DNA of 64,000 nucleotides from Desulfatitalea alkaliphila (GCF_022968795.1 NZ_JALJRB010000017.1:47168-111167), one strand, 5' to 3'; counted from the first letter of the stretch, positions 43,934 to 53,238 are shown. The notes: generated by a model not told the origin, from the letters alone. A program made the numbers and translations.

Positions 43934-45373
43934 CTATGTATCGCCTTTGACCGAGGTTTCAAATTTCAAGTCGAATTTTTCGATTTTGGCGTGCAGAGTC
44001 GGTCGGGACACCCCCAGCAGTTTGGCCGCCCGGGAGCGGTTGCCGCCGGTGATGTTGAGCGCCTCGGTGATCAACAGACCGGCGAAATGGTCCATGCAGG
44101 CCTCGAACAGGTTGCCCTTGGCCTGGCGCAACAACTGTTCGCGCACCCATTGGCGGATCGCCTCCTCGGTGGTTACGGGGGCGTGGTTCTGCCCGCTGAG
44201 GGGCGGGTCTTCGCCGGCGGCTTGCGCGATCGCGTCGACGCCGATGGGGGTGCCGCGGTTGAAAATCAGTGCTTTTTGCAGGGTGTTGGCCAGTTCGCGC
44301 ACATTTCCGGGCCAGGGACGCTGCTGCAGAGCGCTCAAGGCCGCTGCTTCGATGCCCGGGTGGTCCACCCCCAAGGCCCGGGCGTAATGGACCAGGAAGT
44401 GCTCGCTGAGCAGCGCGATGTCTTCCTTGCGTTCGGCCAGGGGCGGCAGCCAGATCGTGATCACCTTGAGCCGGTAGTAGAGGTCTTCGCGGAACTGCCC
44501 TTGGGTGATGAGGGTTTCCAGGTCGCGATTGGTGGCGGCGATGATGCGCACATCCACGGGGATGGCCTCTCGCCCGCCCAGCCGCTCGACGCTCTTTTCC
44601 TGCAGCAGCCGCAGCATCTTGGCCTGCAGATTGAGCGGCATGTCACCGATTTCGTCAAGGAAGATGGTGCCGCCCGAGGCTTGCTCGATTTTGCCCACCC
44701 GGCGGTGGGTCGCGCCGGTGAAGGCCCCTCTTTCATAGCCGAACAACTCGCTTTCCAACAGCGTGTCCGGAATGGCCACGCAGTTGATCACCAGGAAGGG
44801 GCGATCAGACCGTAAACTGTGCTGATAGATGGCCCGGGCGGCCAGCTCCTTGCCGGTGCCCGACTCGCCGCGCACCAGCACGGTGGCATCGGTGGCCGCC
44901 ACTCGGCCGATGGCCTTGTACACCTTTTGCATGGCGGCGCTGCGCCCGATGATCGCATCGGTGTTCGCTGCGCCCGGTTCGCCGTCGACCGACACCGTGG
45001 AACGCATGAAGCGGGCCGCTTCCAAGGCCTGCGAAATGGTGTTGAGCATTTCGGGCACCTCGAAAGGTTTGAGTACGAAATCGAAGGCGCCCATTTTCGT
45101 CGCTTCGATGGCCGTTTCAGTGGTGCCGTAGGCGGTCATGATGATCACCGGAACGCGGTGATCGGATGCATGAATGGCCTTGAAGGTTTCCAGCCCGCTC
45201 ATGCCGGGCAGGCGCACATCCAGAATGACCAGGTCCACCTCCTGCGCTGCGAAGAGCCCGACACCGGCCTCGCCGGAGGCGGCCGTCAGCACTTCGTGAC
45301 CTTCCTTGGTCAGCAGGCGCGCGAAGCTTTTGCGAAGCTGGTCGTCATCGTCGATGATCAGAATCGTGGTCAC
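43934..45373 (-). CDS. NtrC-family sigma-54 response regulator
   Basis: 479 residues in three domains: receiver (1-120) with acidic pocket IIDDDD and phospho-acceptor Asp52 (VILDVRLPG); AAA+ sigma-54 activator (about 145-375) with Walker A GESGTGKELAARAIY, the GAFTGA loop that contacts sigma-54, and the FLDEIGDMPLNLQAKMLRLLQE segment; and a Fis-type helix-turn-helix (TGGNRSRAAKLLGVSRPTLHAKI). It is preceded three bases upstream by its histidine kinase, so they form a two-component pair. Candidate targets are the two sigma-54 promoters at 43665-43679 and 35056-35071. Confidence 0.95.
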   Translation of the reverse strand: MTTILIIDDDDQLRKSFARLLTKEGHEVLTAASGEAGVGLFAAQEVDLVILDVRLPGMSGLETFKAIHASDHRVPVIIMTAYGTTETAIEATKMGAFDFVLKPFEVPEMLNTISQALEAARFMRSTVSVDGEPGAANTDAIIGRSAAMQKVYKAIGRVAATDATVLVRGESGTGKELAARAIYQHSLRSDRPFLVINCVAIPDTLLESELFGYERGAFTGATHRRVGKIEQASGGTIFLDEIGDMPLNLQAKMLRLLQEKSVERLGGREAIPVDVRIIAATNRDLETLITQGQFREDLYYRLKVITIWLPPLAERKEDIALLSEHFLVHYARALGVDHPGIEAAALSALQQRPWPGNVRELANTLQKALIFNRGTPIGVDAIAQAAGEDPPLSGQNHAPVTTEEAIRQWVREQLLRQAKGNLFEACMDHFAGLLITEALNITGGNRSRAAKLLGVSRPTLHAKIEKFDLKFETSVKGDT

Positions 45374-45376
45374 CGG

Positions 45377-46843
45377 TCACTCCTTGATCGGCAATGCAAT
45401 AATGAAGGTGGTGCCCATCCCCTTGGCGGGGTCGATTTGGATGCGGCCGCCATGTTCGTGAACGATGCGCGCCACGATGCTCAACCCCAGGCCGGTGCCT
45501 TCCTCCTTGGTTGTAAAAAACGGCTGGAATACCTTTTCGCGCAATCGTTCGGGAATGCCCGGGCCGTCGTCGCGCACATGCAGCAAAGCCATCGGCCCTG
45601 CCGGGTCATCCGCATCGACGGCTTCCTGAATATCGATGCGGCCGCCGTTTTCCATGGCCTCGCAAGCGTTGATGATCAGGTTGACCAGCACCTCCTTGAG
45701 CTGCTCCGGATCGGCGGACACTTCCGGTAAGGGCTGTGTTCGCTGGATCGTCACATTGACATCGTAGGATTTGAGCCGGTGGCGCAGCAACTGGACAGCC
45801 ATGTCCACCACCTGGGAGGGGCTGATGGGTTGCATGACCAGTTTGGGAGGGCGGGAAAACTCCAGAAAATTTTGCACGATGGTGTCGATATGCCGGATCT
45901 CCTCGGTGATGACGTCGAAATCCTCCTTTTGCTCGCTGTCCAGAACCAGGGAGCGATTGAGGGAAAAGAGGCGCATTTTCACCGAGGTGAATGGGTTGCG
46001 GATGCTGTGGGCCATGCCGGCGGCCAGTTTTCCGACGATGGCCAACTTTTCGGCCTGCAAAAGGGATTCACGGCTGCGGGCCAGTTCGAGGTGGGTCTTG
46101 TCCACGTCGGCCAGCAGTCCCTCCACTTTCATACTCAGGGCCGAGACCGCATTGCCGCCGCCACCGCCGGCTTGATCTCCGCGGCTGGTGATTTGCAGCA
46201 GGTGGTTGACCGGCCCCAGAACCTGGCGCAGCAAAATGATCGACAGCAAGACCGCCAGCAGCAGGCCACCGGTCAAGGCGGCGGCGGCGATCAGGCGCAA
46301 ACGCACCGCTTGTTCGATACCGGTCTTTTGCGCTTCCTGGATGCGCGCGGCGTGCAAGGCTTTGTACTGTTCGCAGGTGTTCATCAAGGCGAAGAAGTGT
46401 TCCCGGACGGCAGGGTGCAGTCGCAATCCTTGATCACGGCGTTCCGCCAGATAGTGGGCAATCACCTGGTCCTTGAGGGTCGTGTACCGCTCGTACTCTT
46501 TCTCGATGTGATCCAGTATGCGCTGTTGGTGCACATCTTCGGCGCGGTGATAGGCTTCCTCCAAGCGGGTGCGGAATATTTGACGGTGTTCGCCCAGTTG
46601 CCGCAGCCACTCGTGGTTGCCGTCCTGGAAAAAATAGGTGACGAACCCTTTTTGATTCACCAGGGCCACTTCGAGATTGGCGGCCGAACGATAACCGGTC
46701 AGGTTGCCTTCGATGATCGTGCTGAGGACCGACTGTGTGCGGTAGGTGTGCCATATCATGACCGAGGCGCCGATCACATTGATGACCACCAGGGCGCCGA
46801 TAATCAGAAAGATGCGGGTGCGCAACGGAAGAGCGGGTGCCAT
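45377..46843 (-). CDS. Membrane sensor histidine kinase
   Basis: 488 residues, cognate to the regulator that follows after three bases. Membrane spans at about 11-33 and 183-205 enclose a periplasmic sensor of about 145 helical residues. A short coiled region leads to the phospho-acceptor motif MAHSIRNPFTSVKM, where His is followed by Ser-Ile-Arg-Asn-Pro, and an HATPase domain with N box NLIINACEAMENGG, G1 VRDDGPGIP and GTGLGLSIVARIVHEHGG. A NtrB/ZraS-type architecture fits a sigma-54 partner. The ligand is unknown. Confidence 0.93.
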   Translation of the reverse strand: MAPALPLRTRIFLIIGALVVINVIGASVMIWHTYRTQSVLSTIIEGNLTGYRSAANLEVALVNQKGFVTYFFQDGNHEWLRQLGEHRQIFRTRLEEAYHRAEDVHQQRILDHIEKEYERYTTLKDQVIAHYLAERRDQGLRLHPAVREHFFALMNTCEQYKALHAARIQEAQKTGIEQAVRLRLIAAAALTGGLLLAVLLSIILLRQVLGPVNHLLQITSRGDQAGGGGGNAVSALSMKVEGLLADVDKTHLELARSRESLLQAEKLAIVGKLAAGMAHSIRNPFTSVKMRLFSLNRSLVLDSEQKEDFDVITEEIRHIDTIVQNFLEFSRPPKLVMQPISPSQVVDMAVQLLRHRLKSYDVNVTIQRTQPLPEVSADPEQLKEVLVNLIINACEAMENGGRIDIQEAVDADDPAGPMALLHVRDDGPGIPERLREKVFQPFFTTKEEGTGLGLSIVARIVHEHGGRIQIDPAKGMGTTFIIALPIKE

Positions 46844-47065
46844 TTCGCGGCAATTGCCTCGGGCCGTTGGAGGTTGCTGTCGACCATGCGATCAAGGTCT
46901 TGATGGTACGGCCGCCAAACTAATATGAACGGCAGGCCGAAGGCAAGGGAAAAGGCTGGATGGGACCGGGATGATTCGGGGCTGCGCGTTTTTTGAGTTT
47001 GGCGGGTTGGTCGAGTTTTGATTAAGTGTTTGGGAGTATATGGTTTTAAGTTTTAAGTGTTAAGT

Positions 47066-47310
47066 GTTAAGTTAAGGAATTCTATCGATTACAAATGATT
47101 GGGGGGCGTTGACAACCGCCGGCGGGGTGGGCCGGGAGGGTTCGGTGCTGCGCGTTTTGGCGCCAAGGGGCCGTAATGGGGTGCCGGATGAAATGGAGAT
47201 CAATGGGTATCGGTCTTGCTCGGGCACAGCATGCCGTGCCCCTACGATGCGTGGCAGGGCCCCATTTACTCGCCCACCCCAAACAATTAAAATCGATAGA
47301 ATTCATTAAC
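47066..47310. repeat. Inverted repeat pair with TTAAG/ATCGATAG core
   Basis: The sequence around 47066-47108 (ttaaggaattctatcgatta) recurs inverted around 47270-47310 (atcgatagaattcattaac), giving arms of about 40 bases with several mismatches. A second inverted pair, 47121-47155 and 47366-47398, shares CGGGAGGGTT and GGCGGGGTGGGCC in opposite orientation. The pairs interleave (A, B, A', B') instead of nesting, so this is not one simple hairpin. Confidence 0.6.
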
Positions 47311-47326
47311 TTAAAACTTAACACTG

Positions 47327-47630
47327 CAAACTTAAAACTGCCCGCCTGGGGCGGGCTGCACGCAATGCAGCACCAAACCCTCCCGGCCCACCCCGCCTCT
47401 CTGCGAGGACAGGCGATGTCACTTTTTCAATCAGAAAGGATGCGCTTCCTGCGTCAGCGCATCCTATACGCTGGCCGCCAGGGCTCCGCCTCCGTGCGAG
47501 AACAGGCAACGACACTTGAAAGGCACACCTGCTCGACCACCCCACCGCCTACAATCGACAGCATTCCTTGCTTTAAACTTTAAACTTTAAACTTAAAACT
47601 GCCCGCCTTGGGCGGGCCGCACGCTGCACG
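47327..47630 (+). repeat. Direct repeat with internal GCCCGCC hairpin
   Basis: AAACTTAAAACTGCCCGCC followed by TGGGGCGGGC and CTGCACGC at 47327-47368 is repeated with minor changes at 47589-47630. Each copy can form a GCCCGCC/GGCGGGC hairpin. A second direct repeat pair, near 47393-47428 and 47485-47520, shares CGCCTC..TGCGAG.ACAGGC and CACTT. These look like dispersed REP-type units. Confidence 0.65.
47437..47465 (+). other. Perfect 9-bp stem-loop
   Basis: AGGATGCGC (47437-47445) and GCGCATCCT (47457-47465) are perfectly complementary with an 11-base loop. No U-run follows. It lies between the two direct repeats and is probably part of the repeated element. Confidence 0.55.
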
Positions 47631-47648
47631 GTTGCGCTTGGGCTTTGG

Positions 47649-47677
47649 TTGACCTGGAGGGGCGATTGCTCTATATC
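47649..47677 (+). promoter_or_regulatory. Putative sigma-70 promoter of the sucrose operon
   Basis: TTGACC (47649-47654), a 17-base spacer, then TATATC (47672-47677). It would start transcription about 130 bases before the fructokinase ATG. Within the spacer TGGAGGGGCGATTGCT keeps GG and GC ten bases apart, so a weak sigma-54 element cannot be ruled out. Confidence 0.5.
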
Positions 47678-47811
47678 TTAAGCGTAATGATCGGATATTG
47701 TTATCATGTTCTTTGTGCGTCGCTTGCCCCTGTTTGCAGCCGGGAGGGGGCGTGGCGTACTGCGCTGGTGTCGGTTCATCGATGCCGCCTGCTGCTTGGA
47801 AAGGACCAGTC

Positions 47812-48711
47812 ATGATCATCGTTGTCGGCGAGGTGCTTTACGATGTGTTCGATGAATATGAGCGCATGGGCGGGGCGCCCTTCAATTTCGCCTTTCACCT
47901 GAAGCAGTTGGGCTTGCCGGTGCGGTTGTTGACCCGTGTCGGCGATGATGAACGCGGTTTGGCCATCCGCCGCCGATTGGCCGACAACGGCTTCGACTTG
48001 GCCGATGTGCAGGTCGATGCCGACCACCCCACCGGCACGGTGCGGGTTCGCCTGGACGATAAGGGCGTGCCGCGGTTCGATATCCGCACCGATGTGGCCT
48101 ACGATCATTTGGCGCTGGACGGATACACTCCGGAAATCGGGCCGTCGGCCGACATGGTCTACATCGGTAGCCTGGTCCAACGCACGTCTCGGGTTTTTCA
48201 AGGGATGCAGCGGTTGATGGGGACCAACCGCAACGGGGCCGAGGTGTTTTGCGACATCAATCTGCGTCCTCCCCATTACCAAGATCCCACGGTGGCCGCC
48301 TGCCTGCGCTATGCCGACATTTTAAAACTCAACACCGATGAGCTGAACCACATCCAAACCCTTTACGGCGGGCCCGCGAAGGGAACGGCGGATTGGCTCA
48401 TGGAACGTTTCGGCGTTCACACCCTGGTGCTGACCCATGGCGCCGAGGGCAGCACCTTGTACCGGGGTGGCCGGGAGATCAGCGCGGCGCCTTCGGGCGA
48501 TGGACCGGTGGTGGATACGGTGGGCGCCGGGGACGCCTATGCGGCGGTGGTGGCGGCCGGGTTTTATCACAATTGCGATTTGCAGCAGGTCGTCGACCTG
48601 GCCACCCGGTTTGCTGCATTCATATGCACCCTGCCGGGGGCCGTGCCCGATGAGCCTGCCGTATATTTGGAATTGCGGCGCAAGCTGGAAGGAAGGAACC
48701 ATGTCCGATAA
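47812..48711 (+). CDS. PfkB-family carbohydrate kinase, likely fructokinase
   Basis: 299 residues. PfkB features: N-terminal VVGEVLYDVF and GGAPFNFAFHLKQLG (sugar-binding GGAPxN), and the C-terminal signature DTVGAGDAYAAVVAAG with the catalytic Asp in GAGDA. AAGGA lies six bases upstream of the ATG. It overlaps the sucrose-phosphate synthase gene by 11 bases and is followed by sucrose phosphorylase, so fructose is the likely substrate: fructose 6-phosphate made here feeds sucrose-phosphate synthesis, or fructose released by phosphorolysis is recaptured. Confidence 0.9.
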   Translation: MIIVVGEVLYDVFDEYERMGGAPFNFAFHLKQLGLPVRLLTRVGDDERGLAIRRRLADNGFDLADVQVDADHPTGTVRVRLDDKGVPRFDIRTDVAYDHLALDGYTPEIGPSADMVYIGSLVQRTSRVFQGMQRLMGTNRNGAEVFCDINLRPPHYQDPTVAACLRYADILKLNTDELNHIQTLYGGPAKGTADWLMERFGVHTLVLTHGAEGSTLYRGGREISAAPSGDGPVVDTVGAGDAYAAVVAAGFYHNCDLQQVVDLATRFAAFICTLPGAVPDEPAVYLELRRKLEGRNHVR

Positions 48712-50902
48712 GTTGCCCTATGTGCAAATGTTCAGTGTGCACGGCCTGCTCAGGGCCGAAAACTTGGAATTGGGCCGTGACGCCGATACCGGTGGGCAGA
48801 TCAACTATGTGATCGAGCTGGGACGCCATTTGAGCCAGCGGGAAGATATCGGCCGCGTGGACCTGTTCACCCGCTTGATTTCCGACAAACGGGTGTCGTC
48901 CGATTACGCGCAGCCCATCGAGGTGGTGACCGACAAGTTGCGCATCGTGCGCATCCAGTGCGGCGGTCGTCGCTACCTGCGCAAGGAGTTGTTGTGGCCC
49001 CACCTGGATGAATACATCGATAAAACCGTCAAGTTCATCAAGCGGGAACAGGCCGTGCCCGATCTGGTCCACGGCCACTATCCCGATGCGGGATACATCG
49101 CCGGTCAACTGTCTGGGTTTTTCGGCGTGCCTTTCGTCTACACGGGTCACTCCCTGGGGCGCTCCAAGCTGGCCAAACTGCTGGCCGAAGGCATGCGCGA
49201 AGAAGAAATCATCAAGAAGTACAGAATCGACCGGCGCATCGAAGCCGAAGAGGAAATATTGTCCCGTGCCGATTTCGTCGTCACCAGCACGCGCCATGAA
49301 ATCGAAGAGCAATACGGGCAGTATGACAACAAGGAGATGGCGGCCTTCAAGGTCATTCCGCCGGGCATCGACATCGACAAGTTTTACCCCTTTTATCACG
49401 ATTTGTTGGAGGAGAACGATCGCTCGGAGAATTCGCGATATGCCCAGGCGCGGATCCTCAAGGAGCTCAACCGCTTTTTCATGCAGCCGGACAAGCCACT
49501 GATCCTCTCCTTGTGTCGACCGGACAAGCGCAAGAACATTTCCGGTTTGATCCAGGCCTACGGGGAGGATTTGGAGCTGCAATCCATGGCCAATTTGGCT
49601 GTTTTTGCCGGTATTCGCAAGGATATCGACGCCATGGGGGATAATGAGCGGGACGTGCTGACCCAGATGCTGCTGCTGATGGACAAATACGATCTGTACG
49701 GCAAGCTGGCCATTCCCAAGCGGCACGATTTCGAGTATGAAGTGCCGGCGCTCTACCGCGTGGCGGCGGAAAAGCGGGGCGTGTTCATCAATCCCGCCTT
49801 GACCGAACCCTTCGGCCTGACCCTGTTGGAAGCCTCGGCCACCGGGCTGCCCATCGTGGCCACCAATGACGGCGGCCCCAACGACATCGTGCGCAACTGT
49901 GAAAACGGGATTTTGATCGACCCCACCCGGCCCGGTGAGATCAGCGCCGCGCTGCGTAAAATCATCGCCGATCATGATTTGTGGGAGCAATACTCCAAGA
50001 GCGGCATCATGAAGGTGCGCGAGCACTACACTTGGGCGAGCCATGCGGAAACCTATGCCGGCGAAATCGCTCGCTTGAAGGATGCCAATCGCGCTTCGGA
50101 CATGGACACGGCGGTGCCCTCCGACGCCATCGGCCGGCGCTTGATCGCCTTGAACCACTTCCTGATCACCGATATCGACAACACCTTCATCGGTGAGGAC
50201 AACAGCCGCCTGGCCGACCTGCTGGCAATTCTCGAGCGCCACAAGGGACGCATCGGTTTCGGGGTGGCCACCGGACGCACCATCGAGGCCACCATGCGCA
50301 TCCTGGAGCGGCATCACGTGCCGCCGCCCGATGTGATCATCAGCTCCGTGGGCAGTGAAATCTACTACGGTCCCGATCACCAGTTCGCCCAGGGATGGGC
50401 CACCCATATCGCCCACCAGTGGCGCCGGGAGAAGATCGTCGATCTGCTGTCCGATCTGGACTTTTTGACCTACCAGGAAGAGGACACCCAGCGCGAATAC
50501 AAGATCAGTTACTACATGCGTCCCGGCAAGGAACGCCTGGCCCGGATCCACAACCGCCTGTTGCGCAACAAGTGCCGCTACAACCTGATCTACTCCCACG
50601 ACCAATATCTGGACATTCTGCCCTACCGCGCCTCCAAGGGCAAGGCCATCCGCTACCTGAGCTACAAATGGGAGATTCCCCTGGGGCGGTTCTATGTGAG
50701 CGGCGACTCGGGCAACGACGAGGAGATGTTGCGTGGCGAGCCGCGGGCGGTGGTGGTCGGCAACTACAGCCACGAGCTGGAGATGTTGCGCGAAAGCCGT
50801 CACGTGTACTTTGCCAAAGCACCCTGTGCCGGCGGCATCATCGAGGGGCTGCAACACTACCGTCTGATCGACGCAACCGAAACCGGTAACGAGGACAGCT
50901 GA
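48701..50902 (+). CDS. Sucrose-phosphate synthase/phosphatase fusion
   Basis: 733 residues. Residues 1 to about 470 are a GT-B family 4 glycosyltransferase of the sucrose-synthase/phosphate-synthase type: DADTGGQINYVIELGRHL near residue 28, HGHYPDAGYIAGQL, YTGHSLGRSKL, and the E-x7-E motif in NPALTEPFGLTLLEASATGLP. Residues about 485-733 are a HAD sucrose-phosphatase-like domain with Asp491-x-Asp493 (TDIDNTFIG), the GVATGRT motif and SGDSGND at 667-673. One polypeptide could therefore make sucrose 6-phosphate and dephosphorylate it to sucrose, often a compatible solute. Natural fusions of these domains are known in bacteria and plants. Confidence 0.9.
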   Translation: MSDKLPYVQMFSVHGLLRAENLELGRDADTGGQINYVIELGRHLSQREDIGRVDLFTRLISDKRVSSDYAQPIEVVTDKLRIVRIQCGGRRYLRKELLWPHLDEYIDKTVKFIKREQAVPDLVHGHYPDAGYIAGQLSGFFGVPFVYTGHSLGRSKLAKLLAEGMREEEIIKKYRIDRRIEAEEEILSRADFVVTSTRHEIEEQYGQYDNKEMAAFKVIPPGIDIDKFYPFYHDLLEENDRSENSRYAQARILKELNRFFMQPDKPLILSLCRPDKRKNISGLIQAYGEDLELQSMANLAVFAGIRKDIDAMGDNERDVLTQMLLLMDKYDLYGKLAIPKRHDFEYEVPALYRVAAEKRGVFINPALTEPFGLTLLEASATGLPIVATNDGGPNDIVRNCENGILIDPTRPGEISAALRKIIADHDLWEQYSKSGIMKVREHYTWASHAETYAGEIARLKDANRASDMDTAVPSDAIGRRLIALNHFLITDIDNTFIGEDNSRLADLLAILERHKGRIGFGVATGRTIEATMRILERHHVPPPDVIISSVGSEIYYGPDHQFAQGWATHIAHQWRREKIVDLLSDLDFLTYQEEDTQREYKISYYMRPGKERLARIHNRLLRNKCRYNLIYSHDQYLDILPYRASKGKAIRYLSYKWEIPLGRFYVSGDSGNDEEMLRGEPRAVVVGNYSHELEMLRESRHVYFAKAPCAGGIIEGLQHYRLIDATETGNEDS

Positions 50903-50904
50903 CC

Positions 50905-52353
50905 ATGACCCTTCAAAACAAGGTGCAACTGATTACCTATCCGGACAGCTTCGGCGCCAACCTGCTTGAATTGCACTACGCCTTGCGGCGCTACCTGCCC
51001 CGGGCCATCGGCGGGGTGCATCTGCTGCCCTTTTATCCTTCATCAGCCGATCGCGGTTTTTCTCCGCTGACCTACGATGAGGTGGATCCGGCCTTCGGCA
51101 CTTGGGACGATGTGGAGATGATCGGCCACGACTTCGACCTGATCATCGACTTCATGGTCAACCACATCTCGCGGCAGTCGGTCTTTTTCCAGGATTATTT
51201 CAAGCGGGGGGAGGCATCCGAATACGCCGACATGTTCCTTTCCTTCAACAAGCTCAGCCCCACGGGGGAGATCGGCGAGCAGGAGCTGGCCAAGGTGTAC
51301 ACCCGCAAACCGCGTCCCCCTTACACGATGATCGAGCGCTCCGACGGTTCCAAGGAGAAGTTGTGGTGCACCTTCGATTACGAACAGATCGATGTGGATC
51401 TGACCTCCCCCAAGACCAAGGAGGTGTTCCGCAACTTCCTGATCCGGCTGTCCCGCACGTCGGCCAAGATGATCCGCATGGACGCCTTTGCCTACACCAC
51501 CGTCGAGGTGGGCACCAACTGCTTCTTCCTCGAACCCCAAGTGTGGGAGATCCTCGAATGGCTCAATGAATATGTGGCCCCTTTCGGGGTCGAAATGCTG
51601 CCCGAAGTGCACGAGCATTATCGCTATCACAAGAAGATCGAGGACCACGGCTACTGGACCTACGATTTCGCCCTGCCCCTGTTGATGCTCCACACTTTGT
51701 ACCACCACACCAGCGCCCGGCTGCGTCATTGGATGGAGATTTGCCCGCTGCGGCAGGTGACCACCCTGGATACCCATGACGGTATCGGCGTGGTGGACGT
51801 GGAGGATCTGATGAGTGCCGAAGAGATCCAACGCACCCTCAACGGCCTGGACGAGAAGGGCGCCAATACCCGCAAGATTTTTTCCGGCTCCGAATACAAG
51901 AACCTGGATATCTACCAGGTCAATTGCACCTACTACTCCGCCCTGGAGGCCAATGACGACTCCTATTTGGCGGCACGCACCATCCAGTTCTTCGCTCCGG
52001 GCATTCCCCAGGTTTACTACGTGGGCCTTTTGGCAGGGGAGAACGACTTCGAGCTGGTCAAACGCACCAAAAACGGCCGTGACATCAATCGGCACAATTA
52101 CAGCCTGGAGGAGATCGCCGAGGAGATCCGCAAGCCGGTGGTCCGCCGCCTGTTGCGCCTGATGGAGTTCCGCAGCACCTATCCGGCCTTCAAGGGGGAT
52201 TTCAAGATCGAGGATGTGCCGGACGACGAAATCAAGCTGACCTGGTCCCTGGCGCCCTACCAGGCGACCGCTCATGTGGATTTGCGGACCTACGCGACGC
52301 GGATCACTTACTACGACGGCCGCAGTCGCGAGATGGCGACTTTCGAGGTCTGA
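50905..52353 (+). CDS. Sucrose phosphorylase (GH13_18)
   Basis: 482 residues. Converts sucrose plus phosphate to glucose 1-phosphate and fructose. Catalytic residues by alignment with the Bifidobacterium enzyme: nucleophile Asp193 (IRMDAFAY), acid/base Glu234 (LPEVHEHY), Asp292 (LDTHDGIG). The loop NLDIYQVN (residues 334-340) carries Asp335 and Gln338 in the positions that bind fructose in true sucrose phosphorylases. This favours free sucrose over sucrose 6-phosphate as substrate, though glucosylglycerol- or glucosylglycerate-type activity is not excluded. The start is two bases after the preceding gene. Confidence 0.9.
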   Translation: MTLQNKVQLITYPDSFGANLLELHYALRRYLPRAIGGVHLLPFYPSSADRGFSPLTYDEVDPAFGTWDDVEMIGHDFDLIIDFMVNHISRQSVFFQDYFKRGEASEYADMFLSFNKLSPTGEIGEQELAKVYTRKPRPPYTMIERSDGSKEKLWCTFDYEQIDVDLTSPKTKEVFRNFLIRLSRTSAKMIRMDAFAYTTVEVGTNCFFLEPQVWEILEWLNEYVAPFGVEMLPEVHEHYRYHKKIEDHGYWTYDFALPLLMLHTLYHHTSARLRHWMEICPLRQVTTLDTHDGIGVVDVEDLMSAEEIQRTLNGLDEKGANTRKIFSGSEYKNLDIYQVNCTYYSALEANDDSYLAARTIQFFAPGIPQVYYVGLLAGENDFELVKRTKNGRDINRHNYSLEEIAEEIRKPVVRRLLRLMEFRSTYPAFKGDFKIEDVPDDEIKLTWSLAPYQATAHVDLRTYATRITYYDGRSREMATFEV

Positions 52354-52358
52354 AAACC

Positions 52359-52399
52359 AAGATGCCGGCGCCGGATTTCTCCAGGAGACGGCATCTTTT
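52359..52399. terminator. Stem-loop terminator after the sucrose operon
   Basis: AAGATGCCG (52359-52367) and CGGCATCTT (52389-52397) form a perfect 9-bp stem followed by a short T run. The upstream arm begins with AAGA, so on the other strand it also ends in U-rich sequence and may serve the convergent gene that ends at 52426. Confidence 0.6.
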
Positions 52400-52425
52400 C
52401 AGGTCCTGGGGCGCATGGCCCATTG

Positions 52426-53238
52426 TCAGGCAGACCCTTGCCCCTGTGCCGGGTTACCTCGGGAGAGCGTCTGCTCCGCCAAGGCGTCGAACACCGCCGC
52501 ACCCTCCAGATCGGCCTTGGCCTCTCCTTTGACCACCTGCTGCCAGTGCGCCATGCCGTCCTTCTCCAGGGTTTCGATAAGGGCCGTGATCATCTTCAAA
52601 CGATTGTGCATGCGGTCGAAAAGGATGATGGGCGCCATCCGCAGCCGGCCGTCCGCCGTGGGTTGCGACTCGCCCCACACGAGGTGGTGGGGGACCTGAA
52701 AGGGCTTGGGAGCCTCCTTAAAGCCGAGCAGTTCGCAGAACAAGGCCATGATCTCCACCACCCCCTCGCCGTAATTGTTGCGCAACGCCGCTTGCCCGTC
52801 GGTCGCCATCGCTTCGATGTCGGCGGCGGTGAAGGAGAGATCCAAAGCGTCGATCAGTTCGGTTAGCACCCGGTCCAGGGTGTCGGTTTTGCGGCTGAGC
52901 ACCACATCCTTGTCGTTGAGAATTTTGATTGCGTTGCGGATTTTGACCATCTCCTTCAAGGTGGGGCTTTTGCGCAGCGCCACATCCTCGACGCCGGTGC
53001 GGTACAGTCCCAGGCCGTTGTCCAGCACCAGCACCAGGGGACCGTCGATGGGGTCCTCCAGCACGTAGAGGTCCAGATCCCGTTCGCGCAGATGCTGGAA
53101 ACGGCTCATCTCCAGCAGGGCGCGCATGGCGTCGCCATCGATCCGCTGGGGTCCTTCGGAGGGCGCCAGCGAACGGCGCACCTGTTCGGCCAGCCGGTCG
53201 ATTTCCATTTTTTTGATGAGATTTTCCCTGAAACCCAT
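52426..53238 (-). CDS. Conserved hypothetical protein, unknown function
   Basis: 270 residues, soluble, no recognised domain. The N-terminal part is helical (MGFRENLIKKMEIDRLAEQV), the middle has LDLYVLEDPIDGPLVLVLDNGLGLYRTG, then a long helical region (TLKEMVKIRNAIKILNDKDVVLSRKTDTLDRVL). ATG at 53238 is chosen because GAGGGGG lies five bases upstream. It diverges from citrate synthase, with 308 bases between them. No function can be offered. Confidence 0.72.
   Translation of the reverse strand: MGFRENLIKKMEIDRLAEQVRRSLAPSEGPQRIDGDAMRALLEMSRFQHLRERDLDLYVLEDPIDGPLVLVLDNGLGLYRTGVEDVALRKSPTLKEMVKIRNAIKILNDKDVVLSRKTDTLDRVLTELIDALDLSFTAADIEAMATDGQAALRNNYGEGVVEIMALFCELLGFKEAPKPFQVPHHLVWGESQPTADGRLRMAPIILFDRMHNRLKMITALIETLEKDGMAHWQQVVKGEAKADLEGAAVFDALAEQTLSRGNPAQGQGSA

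Larger units (their letters stand above)
46844..47811. other. Repeat-rich non-coding kilobase
   Basis: 968 bases with no credible gene. It holds runs of TTAAGTTTTAAGTG type sequence, inverted and direct repeats (described separately), a perfect stem-loop, and at its end a sigma-70 promoter for the sucrose operon. It separates the divergent two-component genes from that operon. Confidence 0.7.

Noticed and set aside
46844..47811. A CRISPR array
   Set aside because: Repeat units vary in length and spacing, occur in both orientations, and no cas genes are nearby.
48620..50857. A 745-codon minus-strand frame opposite the sucrose-phosphate synthase fusion
   Set aside because: Antisense shadow; no family and no promoter.
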